A stretch of DNA of 64,000 nucleotides. Source: Solirubrobacter deserti. GTDB lineage: Bacteria > Actinomycetota > Thermoleophilia > Solirubrobacterales > Solirubrobacteraceae. This document shows, in pieces, positions 15,847 to 23,748 of the stretch. The notes below the pieces were generated by a model. It was not told the origin of the DNA and did no database searches. It saw only the letters and a list, made by a program, of their open reading frames with translations. The position numbers were made by a program, and so were the translations under genes. Location: the NCBI RefSeq assembly GCF_003344625.1, contig NZ_QPKJ02000001.1, forward strand, positions 1 to 64,000, written 5' to 3'. Numbering within the stretch: the first letter of the stretch is position 1; each line of letters begins with the position of its first letter.

Positions 15847-17484
15847 GTGAACCGTCCGTTCGACCTTGACGCCGCCCGCCGGCGATCCCGCTGTGTGATC
15901 GCCGAACCGGCGTCGTACGCCTTCACGACCGCCGCGCAGCGCGAATGGCTGACTCCTCGCGGGTTCTCGCTGCTGCAGTCGGCGATCGTGGACGGCCACG
16001 GGCTCGGCGAGGACCTGGCGCACGAGGTGGCCCGCGCGCTGCGCGGCTGGGCGGCGAGCCGCGGCGCGACCCAGGTCGCGTTCCGGGTCCACGCGCTCGC
16101 CGGTGAGCCGGCCGAGTACCGGCTCGAGCTCCCCCGCCTGACCGGTCAGGACCTGGTGGGCGGCGCCCACGCCACGCCCGCCCGCGGCCGGCTCACCTGG
16201 GACCCGGCCAGCGCGGCGTTCATCCGCGTCGACGGGCGCGGCGCGACGCTGTGCCTGCCGTCCGTGCTGGCTTCGGCCGACGGGGAGGCGCTCGATCACC
16301 GGCTGCCGCTGATGCGCTCCGAGGACGCGCTGGCCGCGGTCGCCGCCCGGGCGCTGCGCCTGCTCGGCGGCGGCGCGCGTGAACGCGTGCTGCCGACCGT
16401 GGCGCTCTCGCGCGCGTTCGAGCTCGTCGACGCGCAGCCCGGGGAGCCGCGCGGCGTCGCCGAGCGCGTATCGGGGTGCATGATCGAGGCCGAACGCGCG
16501 CTCGACCGCGTCGCCGCGGGCGTGCGGATCGGCGGCCAGGTGCTCACGGTGCTGCCGGCCGCGACCGGGCTCGCCGCCGACCGGCTGACGCTCGCGCTCG
16601 AGGTGCTGGCCGACGTCGCGCCGCGGTACGGGCTCACGCTGCGCGCCGGCGCCGCCGGGCCCGACGCGTGGTCGCTGATGGCGGGCGCGCACGGCAACCT
16701 GCTCGCGCCCGGCTCGACACCGCGCGCGCACCTGCGCTTCGCGTTCTTCGCCGCCGCCGTGGTCCGCGCATTCGCCGCGCACCCGGGCCTCGTCGGCCGG
16801 CTCGACCTCGGCCCGGACCTCGACGCCGTCCTGGCCGCCCTCGCGCGCGGCGAGCTGTTCGCCGGCAGCGACGAGGAGCGCGGCTGCGGCGCGCCGCCGC
16901 TCCCGCGCGTCGCCGGCCGCGCGACCGCCTACGGCTTCAGCGGCGCCGGTTTCGCGCTCGGCGCCCTGGACCCGTTCACCAGCACCGTCGTGAACACCAT
17001 CGTCGCCGACGCGATCATCGAGCAGGTCCGCTCGGTGCAGGCCTGGCTGACCGCGGGCGAGGACTTCGAGCCGGCCGTCCGCGAGGTCATCGCGGACGCC
17101 TACCGCCGCCATCGCCACGCCGGCCGCACGCTCGTTCCCGACACGGCGACGCGCGTGTTCGCCGAGCACTCCGTGATGTCCGCGCGTGAGCTGGAGGCCC
17201 GCCGCGCCGCGCGCCTGCGCGACGAGGCGCGCGAGGCGGTCGAGCGCGCCCGTGCCTACGTGGCGCCCGCCGCGATCCTGCGCCGCGCGCGGCTGTCCCC
17301 GCCCCGCACCCGCGAGGCGTCCCGCCAGGCGGCCGAGATCGACGAGGCGCTGCGCACCGTCCAGGCCGCGTCACGGGCGCTGGACGCGATCGTCGCCGCC
17401 GGCGACACGAGCGCCGTGCCGCCGCTGCTGGCGGACCTGCGCGCCGCCGCGCAGCGCCTCACGCCGGCTCGAACAGAGAGTTGA
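15847..17484 (+). CDS. Degenerate type III glutamine synthetase-like protein (predicted pseudoenzyme)
   Basis: A 545-residue protein from the GTG at 15847; a longer open frame begins at 15616 but lacks family similarity. It follows GlnN/GSIII in order: LRGWAASRGAT (GSIII: MKDWAIEKGAT), WDPASAAFI, TLCLPS, GEALDHRLPLMRS, GNLLAPGSTPRAHLRFAFF, then SGAGFALGALDPFTST and NTIVADAI. The catalytic blocks of GSIII are lost or changed. GPEQEYF is ALSRAFEL, the RHNEVAPAQ and NDHRLGANEAPPA segments are missing, HNNWS is PDAWS, and KFEFR is GFALG. Length is about 545 against about 700-730 for GSIII. I infer a non-catalytic sensor or scaffold. Its 3' end overlaps the convergent NarL-type regulator gene by 26 bases. 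Confidence 0.8.
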   Translation: MNRPFDLDAARRRSRCVIAEPASYAFTTAAQREWLTPRGFSLLQSAIVDGHGLGEDLAHEVARALRGWAASRGATQVAFRVHALAGEPAEYRLELPRLTGQDLVGGAHATPARGRLTWDPASAAFIRVDGRGATLCLPSVLASADGEALDHRLPLMRSEDALAAVAARALRLLGGGARERVLPTVALSRAFELVDAQPGEPRGVAERVSGCMIEAERALDRVAAGVRIGGQVLTVLPAATGLAADRLTLALEVLADVAPRYGLTLRAGAAGPDAWSLMAGAHGNLLAPGSTPRAHLRFAFFAAAVVRAFAAHPGLVGRLDLGPDLDAVLAALARGELFAGSDEERGCGAPPLPRVAGRATAYGFSGAGFALGALDPFTSTVVNTIVADAIIEQVRSVQAWLTAGEDFEPAVREVIADAYRRHRHAGRTLVPDTATRVFAEHSVMSARELEARRAARLRDEAREAVERARAYVAPAAILRRARLSPPRTREASRQAAEIDEALRTVQAASRALDAIVAAGDTSAVPPLLADLRAAAQRLTPARTES

Positions 17485-18094
17485 TCAGGCCGATCGCGAC
17501 GGCCTGGGCGGACGTGCGCGCGCCGAGCTTGCGGCGTACCTCGGTGGTGTGCGACTTCACGGTCTCCTCGCCGATCCCCATCTGCTCGGCGATCTCCTTG
17601 CGCTCCAGGCCTTGAGCGAGCAGCCGTAGCACGGTCAGCTGCTTGGGGGAGAGCTCCTGGAAGTCCCGGCCGTCCGCGCTGGCCGCGAACGCCGGTGATG
17701 TGAATGAGCGCCCGCGCGACGCGAGCAGCACCGCCTTGAGGAGGTCCCCGGGGGAGTCGCCCTTGGAGACGACACCCTGCGCGCCGGCCGCGAACGCCCG
17801 CTCGGCCACGCCGAGCTCGTCCAGGCCGGTGTAGAAGACGACGTCGACCGCCGGCAGGTCGGCCCGGATGCGCCGGCACAGCTCGAAGCCGTCGATCGCC
17901 GAGCCCTCTAGCGCCACGTCGAGCACCGCGACCCGCGGCGAGTGCTCGCGGCAGGCGGCGATCGCCTCCTCCGCGTCGTGGGCGTACGCCACCACGTCCA
18001 CCTCGGGACGATTGTGGAAGAGCGTGCGCAACCCGAGGACGACCATCCTGTGGTCGTCCACCAGGACAACGGGTACGGCAAGGGCGGAGGACAC
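17459..18094 (-). CDS. NarL/FixJ-family response regulator
   Basis: A 211-residue two-domain regulator. The receiver occupies residues about 7-125, with acidic pocket D13/D14, phospho-acceptor D59 (VAVLDVALEG) and conserved Lys in VVSKGDSP. A LuxR-type helix-turn-helix follows at about 145-205 (LSPKQLTVLRLLAQGLERKEIAEQMGIGEETVKSHTTEV, split here by eye into two helices). It is divergent from the stand-alone receiver at 18255 and close to the hybrid PAS kinase at 18610, so it is a candidate output partner of that kinase. It is also a candidate to bind the upstream region of the neighbouring 15847 gene. Confidence 0.92.
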   Translation of the reverse strand: MSSALAVPVVLVDDHRMVVLGLRTLFHNRPEVDVVAYAHDAEEAIAACREHSPRVAVLDVALEGSAIDGFELCRRIRADLPAVDVVFYTGLDELGVAERAFAAGAQGVVSKGDSPGDLLKAVLLASRGRSFTSPAFAASADGRDFQELSPKQLTVLRLLAQGLERKEIAEQMGIGEETVKSHTTEVRRKLGARTSAQAVAIGLINSLFEPA

Positions 18095-18254
18095 AGCGAC
18101 CTATCCGATGGTAAACCGGCGGCATCGAGCGCTGCTGGACGCTCGGTCCGCGTGCGGACATCCTGTCCAGTCGCCGAACGCCGTGGAAAGGCTCACCCGC
18201 ACGGGGGAGGCGCGTGATCCGGCCCGCGCAGCAGGGCGATACTCCGGATCGACG

Positions 18255-18638
18255 ATGACTGCGCCGACACGAGTGCTGGTGGCCGACGATGAGCCGCTGA
18301 TCCGATTGCTGCTACGGCACACGCTCGAGCGCCGGCCCGGCCTGGAAATCGTGGGCGAAGCGGCAGATGGCGCCGAAGCGCTCAGCCTGATCGAAGCCCT
18401 GCAGCCGGACATCGTGGTCCTGGACCTGTCGATGCCCGAGCCGGACGGGCTCGAGGTGACACGGCGGTTGCGCGCCGCCCGCAACGCCTGCGGGATCGTC
18501 GTGTTCTCGAGCACGACCGGCGCCGAGCCGGCCGTGCTGGCCTGCGGCGCGGACCGGTTCGTGGACAAGGCGGCGGGCGTCGAAGACGCGGTCGACGCGG
18601 TCGTCGCCCTCAGCGCGCTGCGGGGACCCGGAGGCTGA
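18255..18638 (+). CDS. Single-domain response regulator (receiver only)
   Basis: A 127-residue CheY-like protein, MTAPTRVLVADDEPLIRLLL, with acidic pair D11/D12, phospho-acceptor D57 (IVVLDLSMPEPDG), a conserved Ser/Thr region (VVFSSTTG) and Lys in RFVDKAAG. There is no output domain, since the stop comes right after the last helix. The last 29 bases overlap the end of the convergent histidine kinase gene. It may act as a phosphate sink, as a phosphorelay intermediate or by protein contact. Confidence 0.9.
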   Translation: MTAPTRVLVADDEPLIRLLLRHTLERRPGLEIVGEAADGAEALSLIEALQPDIVVLDLSMPEPDGLEVTRRLRAARNACGIVVFSSTTGAEPAVLACGADRFVDKAAGVEDAVDAVVALSALRGPGG

Positions 18639-20781
18639 ACACCGAGCCCCTGCCGGGGCCCGGCGAGGCGGCTTCCAGCCGGCCGCCCAGGCGCTCGAGC
18701 ATGCGGCGCGCCACGGCGAGGCCCATGCCGGTGCCCTCGGCCGCCGTCGGGCCGCGCTCGAAGAGCCCGAACACGCGCTCGAGGTCCTCGGCCGTGAGCC
18801 CGACGCCGTTGTCGGCGACGCGGATCTCGACGTCCTCCGCCGTCACGGTCGCGACCACCTCGACGCGCGGCACCACGTCGGGACGGCGGTACTTGATCGC
18901 GTTGGCGATCACGTTCTGCAGCACGAGCGCGACTTCGGTGCGCGGGACCAGGACCTCCGGGAGCGGCTCGTGGACGACCACCTCCGCGGACGCCTCGGCC
19001 GCGGCGGCGCGCAGCGCGTCGACGGCGTCGCGCACCGCCACCGCGACGGGGACGCGCTCCGCCGGGGCGCCCCCGAGCGCCACGCGCGCCACCTGCATCA
19101 GAGAGCGGATCTGCCCGCTGAGCCGGCTGGCGGCCGCGTCGATGTGGGTCATCAGCTCGCGCTCGTCGGGCTCCAACCGCTCGCCCGTGGTCGCGATCAA
19201 CGCCCCCGCGCTGAGCTGGATCGACTGCAGCGGCTCCTGCAGGTCGTGGCTGGCGGCGTACGCGAACCGCTCCAGCTCGGCGTTGGAGCGCTCCAGCTGC
19301 GCCGCGCGCTCCTCCAGCGTCCGCTCCGCCGCGTCGAGGTCGGTGATGTCGCGGATCAGCGCGAGCGACCCGCGCCAGTGGCCGTCGAGCAGCGTCAGCG
19401 GCGCCATCGAGACCTGCGCGGGGAAGTGCGAGCCGTCGTGACGCAGGCGGGACGACCGGACCGTCAGGGTGCGACCGCGGTGGACCTCGGCGAGCTGGGA
19501 CTCGAACAGGGCGCGTTCGTCCTCGGGCACGACCAGCTCCGCATAGCTGCGGCCGATCGCTTCCTCGGCGCGCAGACCGAACATGGCCTCGGCCCCGGGG
19601 TTCCAGGTCGCGATCCGGCCCTCCTCGTCGCGCGCCACGATCGCGTCCGGCGCGGCCTGCACGAGCGCGGCCAGCTGCGCCTGATCGGCTTCGGCGCGCC
19701 GCAGCTCGGACACGTCGGACGCGATCACGCCGATCGCCTCCGGCTGCCCGTCGGGCCCGGGCAGCGGGAAGCGCGTGACGACGAACGCGTAGTCGCGGCC
19801 GCTCGGGCCGGTGAAGTCGAGCGAGAACGTCATCGGGACCCCGGCGGCGAGCACCTCGCGCTCCTGCGCGCGGCTGAGCGCGGCGACGTCCGCCGGGAAC
19901 ATCTCCGAGTCGAGCCGGCCGATCATCTCCTCCGGTGTGCGGTCCCCACCGCCGCGGTTGGTCAGCAGGTAGCGGCCCTCGAGGTCCTTGAGCGCGATCG
20001 AGTTCGGCGCGTGCTCGATGATCCGGTCCAGCAGCCGCTGCGCACGGAGGCGGTCGCTGACGTCGAGCACGGTCATGGCGGCGCCCGTGATCGTGCCGCT
20101 CGGGTCCCGGATCGGGGCCGTGCTCACCTCCACCTCGAACCGTGTTCCGTCGCGGCGCTGCGCGACGGTTCCACGCCGCAGGATGCCCTTGGCCGCGACT
20201 GCCGCGAACAAGGCCTCGGCGCCCAGCCGGTGCTCGGGCACCACGAGCTCGTCGCCGCTGCGGCCGACGATCTCCTCCGCGGGCCATCCGAACAGGCGCT
20301 CGGCGGACGGGCTGAAGAACAGGATCGTGCCGTCCACGTCGACGCCCAGGATCGCCTCGGCGGCGGCGTCCACGATCGCACGTAGGCGGGCGGCCTGGGC
20401 CTCGGCCCGCACGCGGTCGCTCACGTCGCGCCCGACGGCCACGATCCCGGTCACGACGCCGTCATCGTCCATCAGCGGCGACAGCGTGACCTCGGCGGAG
20501 AAGACGGACCCGTCCCGGCGAAGCAGCTCCATGACGGCCGGCTCCGGCACCCGCTCGCCGGCCGCGAGCCGGGTGGCGAGCTCGCGCGAGCGCTCGCGCT
20601 CCGGCGGCGAGGAGAGCTCGCTGACGTGGCGGCCCGCGAGCTCGGCCGCCGCGCTGCCGAACAGCCGCTCCGCCGCCGGGTTGACGTAGCGCACGCACCC
20701 GTCCAGCCCGGACACCACGACCGCGTCGGGAACGCTCGCGGCCACGGCGGCGAGCATGGTGGTCAGGGCGGGCTCGGCCAC
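18610..20781 (-). CDS. Multi-PAS sensor histidine kinase
   Basis: A 723-residue soluble kinase with no membrane segment. Four PAS domains occupy residues about 8-125, 130-250, 255-365 and 370-490. Each begins with the usual pattern (VVVSGLDGCVRYVNPAAERLFG, ILGVDVDGTILFFSPSAERLFGW and so on, given in part). A short coiled coil (LEERAAQLERSNAELER) leads to the HisKA box FAYAASHDLQEPLQ, with phospho-acceptor H512. The HATPase domain follows with the N box (NVIANAIKYRR), DNGVGL and GTGMGLAVARRM. The stacked cytoplasmic PAS domains suggest sensing of light, redox or small ligands. Probable partners are the two receivers next to it. Confidence 0.93.
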   Translation of the reverse strand: MAEPALTTMLAAVAASVPDAVVVSGLDGCVRYVNPAAERLFGSAAAELAGRHVSELSSPPERERSRELATRLAAGERVPEPAVMELLRRDGSVFSAEVTLSPLMDDDGVVTGIVAVGRDVSDRVRAEAQAARLRAIVDAAAEAILGVDVDGTILFFSPSAERLFGWPAEEIVGRSGDELVVPEHRLGAEALFAAVAAKGILRRGTVAQRRDGTRFEVEVSTAPIRDPSGTITGAAMTVLDVSDRLRAQRLLDRIIEHAPNSIALKDLEGRYLLTNRGGGDRTPEEMIGRLDSEMFPADVAALSRAQEREVLAAGVPMTFSLDFTGPSGRDYAFVVTRFPLPGPDGQPEAIGVIASDVSELRRAEADQAQLAALVQAAPDAIVARDEEGRIATWNPGAEAMFGLRAEEAIGRSYAELVVPEDERALFESQLAEVHRGRTLTVRSSRLRHDGSHFPAQVSMAPLTLLDGHWRGSLALIRDITDLDAAERTLEERAAQLERSNAELERFAYAASHDLQEPLQSIQLSAGALIATTGERLEPDERELMTHIDAAASRLSGQIRSLMQVARVALGGAPAERVPVAVAVRDAVDALRAAAAEASAEVVVHEPLPEVLVPRTEVALVLQNVIANAIKYRRPDVVPRVEVVATVTAEDVEIRVADNGVGLTAEDLERVFGLFERGPTAAEGTGMGLAVARRMLERLGGRLEAASPGPGRGSVFSLRVPAAR

Positions 20782-20802
20782 TCGCCCAGGATACGAACGC
20801 CG

Positions 20803-21385
20803 TCAGGCGTCGTGGGCGAGCTCGTGGTCGCGCGGGAGCAGCGACGTGAGCAGCCGGAAGATCATGCTCGGCGTGCTCGGCCACAACTCGACGGCGTCGG
20901 GGAGCAGCCACACGCCGCCGTCGGTGTCCAGGACCTCGAGCCGGCGCACGGCCCGTGGACTCGGGCGCCGACGACCACACCGCTTGCACCAGCCAGTGCT
21001 CGCGCAGGCCCGCGATCAGCGCCCGTGCCCGCTCCGCGCCGGCGGCACGCACCGCCAGCACGCGCGCGTGGCCTGCTCGGCCGCGGCGAGGGCCTGCGCG
21101 CCGGCGTCGCACGCGGCGCCGCATCGCCTCCGCGTCCGTGCCGGTGTGGGCCGAAGCGGCGCCCCCGAGGCCGGCGGCGGACCCGGCGACCAGCGACAGC
21201 GAGGCCGCCCACGCGCCGCAGCACTCGGCGATCGCCGCCGCGGCCCCGGGCGCTCCGGCCGCTCCCGCGGCGGTACCGCCGGCGGCGTCGAGCCCGCCGC
21301 TCAACGCCGCCACCTGATCGGCGAGGGCCGTCTGACGCCCGCTCGCCGTCTGGAGTTGTCCTGGGTCTACTTCGATCCGGGGCAC
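20803..21385 (-). pseudogene. Frameshifted WXG100-like (type VII secretion target) remnant
   Basis: From the GTG at 21385 one frame reads VPRIEVDPGQLQTASGRQ and continues to GAASAHTGTDAEAMRR. The ALADQVAALSGGL and WAASLSLVAGSAAGLGG stretches are the helical pattern of WXG100/ESX-like proteins. After about 21118 that frame becomes Arg-rich. Plausible protein continues in another frame (CDAGAQALAAAEQATRA), returns to the first (RALIAGLREHWLVQAVWSS), and ends in the second (VLDTDGGVWLLPDAVELW to HELAHDA, stop at 20803). At least two or three indels are needed for one product. Alternatives are two small overlapping genes or sequencing errors. AGGAG lies just before the GTG. Confidence 0.45.
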
Positions 21386-21434
21386 GGCTCCTGAGCCTTG
21401 CACCGCGAGCTGCGGCCCCCCGAAACGCCGAGGT

Positions 21435-21728
21435 TCAGTCGACCATCGGCGCGTAGAACTCGCGCTTGCGCTCGAGCAGGCGCGGGATCGCGTCGCCGAA
21501 GCCGAGCCGCTGGAAGTGCTCGGTCTCGGTGTGGGCGGTGTATGCCGCCTCGTCGACGTACTGCTCGTAGATGAAGAACTTCGTCGGGTCCTCGGGGTCC
21601 CGGTTCGGGATGTAGACGAGCACACCCTCCTCGGCGCGCGAGGGCTCGACCAGCTCGGACAGGCAGCGTGCGACTTCGTCTTCCTCGCCGGGCTTGGCGA
21701 TCCAGGTCACCGCGACGGTGTAGGCCAT
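21435..21728 (-). CDS. Antibiotic biosynthesis monooxygenase (ABM) domain protein
   Basis: A 97-residue ferredoxin-like alpha+beta protein, MAYTVAVTWIAKPGEEDEVA, with the ABM signature FFIYEQYVDEAAYTAHTETEHFQR. Small dimeric members oxidise quinols or aromatic intermediates without a metal, and others only bind ligands. An AAGGGAAG Shine-Dalgarno precedes the ATG at 21728. The gene overlaps the end of xdhC by 22 bases and is the last gene of the molybdenum-hydroxylase operon, so it probably acts in the same catabolic route. Confidence 0.87.
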   Translation of the reverse strand: MAYTVAVTWIAKPGEEDEVARCLSELVEPSRAEEGVLVYIPNRDPEDPTKFFIYEQYVDEAAYTAHTETEHFQRLGFGDAIPRLLERKREFYAPMVD

Positions 21729-22861
21729 GCTTCCCTTTCGTTCTGAGTATCCGCGTGACGGATCGGCCCTTCGGCCTCCCGCAGCGGCATGCCGTGTCGC
21801 CCAGCTCGGTGGGCGATGATCTCGGCCAGGACGGCGACCGCCGTCTCCTCCACGGTGGAGGCGCCGATGTCCAGCCCGCAGGGCGCGAAGATGCGGTCGA
21901 TCTCCTCGTCGGTCACGCCGACGTCGCGCAGCCGCCGGTTGCGGTCCGCGGTCGTGTTGCGCGAGCCGAGCGCGCCGATGTAGCCGGCCCCCGTCTTCAG
22001 GGCGGCCTGCACGGCGGGGACGTCGAGCTTCGGGTCGTGCGTGAAGATCAGCACCGCGTCGCGCGGGCCGAGCTCGACGCCGTCGAGCACCGCGTCGGGC
22101 CAGCCGACCTCGGTCTCCGCGGCGGCGCTGAAGCGGCGTGACTTCAGGAAGGCCGAGCGCGGGTCGGCGATCGTGACGCGGTAGCCGAGGCCCTTGGCCA
22201 GCGGCGCGAGCGCGCTCGAGAAGTCGATCGCGCCGAACACGACCATCCGCGGCGGCTCGGCCTGAATCGAGTTGTAGACACGCAGGCCGGAGCCCAGTGA
22301 GGCGCCGTCCGCGCCGAAGTCGCGCAGTGACGAGCGGCCCTCGGTGAGCAGACCCTGGGCCTCGCGCGCGGCGTTCTTGTCCAGCAGCTCGCCCTGGCCC
22401 AGCGACCCGATCACCCGCTCGCCGTCGACGAACAGCTTCGCGCCCGCGTGTTCGCCGTCGAGCAGCGTCACGAGCCCGGCCGGCGTGTGGTCGATCGTCG
22501 ACTGCAGGTCGGCGAGCACGGCCTCGTGGTGCTCGGGGCGCAGCTCGTGGATGAAGATGTGCACGATGCCGCCGCACATCAGCCCGACGGTGCCGGCGAG
22601 CTCGTCGCTGATCCCGTAGGTGACGAGCTGCGGGGCGGCATTGCTCTCCAGCATCTCCATGGCCGCCGCGGCCACGGCGCCCTCGACGCAGCCGCCGGTG
22701 ATCGAGCCCTCGATCCCGCCCTGGTCGTCGATGTACATGGACGCGCCGACGTCCAGCGGCGAGGAACCCTCGACCTCGACGAGCAGCCCAGCCGCGACCC
22801 GCCGGCCTTCCCGCAGCCACCCGGCGACGGCGTTCGCGGTGTGCTGGACTGGACGGGTCAT
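21707..22861 (-). CDS. xdhC: XdhC/CoxI family molybdenum cofactor insertion protein
   Basis: A 384-residue protein with the N-terminal CoxI domain (LVEVEGSSPLDVGASMYI, then GSITGGCVEGAVAAAAM) and a C-terminal Rossmann XdhC domain (FSSALAPLAKGLGYRVTIADPRSAF, ending with GAGYIGALGSRNTTADR, CGLDIGASTVEE). The GGCVE cysteine is conserved in the family. XdhC proteins bind and modify the molybdenum cofactor before insertion into xanthine-dehydrogenase-type enzymes. The ATG at 22861 follows the amidohydrolase stop by two bases. It serves the hydroxylase encoded at 25644-29117. Confidence 0.92.
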   Translation of the reverse strand: MTRPVQHTANAVAGWLREGRRVAAGLLVEVEGSSPLDVGASMYIDDQGGIEGSITGGCVEGAVAAAAMEMLESNAAPQLVTYGISDELAGTVGLMCGGIVHIFIHELRPEHHEAVLADLQSTIDHTPAGLVTLLDGEHAGAKLFVDGERVIGSLGQGELLDKNAAREAQGLLTEGRSSLRDFGADGASLGSGLRVYNSIQAEPPRMVVFGAIDFSSALAPLAKGLGYRVTIADPRSAFLKSRRFSAAAETEVGWPDAVLDGVELGPRDAVLIFTHDPKLDVPAVQAALKTGAGYIGALGSRNTTADRNRRLRDVGVTDEEIDRIFAPCGLDIGASTVEETAVAVLAEIIAHRAGRHGMPLREAEGPIRHADTQNEREAWPTPSR

Positions 22862-22863
22862 CT

Positions 22864-23748
22864 CTAAGCCTCCTCGAGCCGGTATACGCGGCGCGCGGTC
22901 CGGCCGAGCACGTCGTCCTGGACCTCCTGCGGGAAGCCGGCCAACACGCCGAACCACGCGTTCACCAGGCTAGAGAAGTCGGTCCAGAGGCTTTCCACGG
23001 GGAAGTTGGTGCCGAACATCGCGCGGTCGGAGCCGAACGCGTCGACGACCACCGTGGTGACGGTCTTGATCCAGTCCGGGTCGACGCGGTGGATGAACGT
23101 GCCCTGGCCGGACAGCTTCACGTTGACGTTGCGCAGCGTCGCCAGCTCGTGCAGGAACTCGCGCCACGGCTCGCCCTCGATCGGCATCCCCGCGTGGATG
23201 AGCACGAAGGTCACGTCCGGGTGCGCGCCGACCAGCTCGCGCACGTACGGCAGCTGGTTCGGGAACGCCTGCAGCTCGAACACCCAGCCGCGCTCGGCGA
23301 TCCGCTCGAGGTTCTCGCCGAGCACGGGGTCGAGCATCGCGTCGGCGGACTTGGCGAACCGGAACGCCTCGTGCTCGTGCCAGTGCAGCTGCAGCCGGCA
23401 GCCGCGCATCCGCGGCGAGGCGGCGATCTGGGCGTCGAAGGTCTCTTCCGCGCGCGGGTCGAACAGGTCCGCCGAGCCGACGATCGCGCTCGGCCAGCCC
23501 GTCTCGTCGGCCTGCGCCTGCACCCACTTGACCTCGTCCACCGAGCGGTCCAGCGGCCAGTTCGCCTGCGTGTAGACGGACTGCGTGAACCCCGCGGCCG
23601 CGGCGGCCTCGCCGTACTCGGCCGCGAGATAGTCGCGTTTCTGCAGCGCCTCGTAGGGCCCGAAGATGCGCGGGATCATCGGCCCGCTCAGCCACGGCAG
23701 GTCCTGGACCCGCCAGATGTGGTGATGGGCGTCGACGTATCCGCTCAC
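22864..23748 (-). CDS. Amidohydrolase family 2 TIM-barrel hydrolase
   Basis: A 294-residue metal-dependent hydrolase of the COG3618 type, starting from the GTG at 23748 (GTGA overlap with the VWA gene). It has the HxH motif YVDAHHHIW at the N-terminus, LHWHEHEAF, a later His in FVLIHAGMP, and AMFGTNFPVE near the C-terminus. Many relatives have Asp where FGTNFPVE has Asn, although an FGSNFPV form is also seen in the family. Members hydrolyse lactones or cyclic amides or decarboxylate acids, fitting ring opening after hydroxylation. The substrate is unknown. Confidence 0.88.
   Translation of the reverse strand: MSGYVDAHHHIWRVQDLPWLSGPMIPRIFGPYEALQKRDYLAAEYGEAAAAAGFTQSVYTQANWPLDRSVDEVKWVQAQADETGWPSAIVGSADLFDPRAEETFDAQIAASPRMRGCRLQLHWHEHEAFRFAKSADAMLDPVLGENLERIAERGWVFELQAFPNQLPYVRELVGAHPDVTFVLIHAGMPIEGEPWREFLHELATLRNVNVKLSGQGTFIHRVDPDWIKTVTTVVVDAFGSDRAMFGTNFPVESLWTDFSSLVNAWFGVLAGFPQEVQDDVLGRTARRVYRLEEA

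Noticed and set aside
20756..21394. A plus-strand gene of about 210 codons opposite the WXG100-like remnant.
   Set aside because: Its product is Arg/Ala/Ser-rich with no domain, and the minus-strand frames contain recognisable protein segments.
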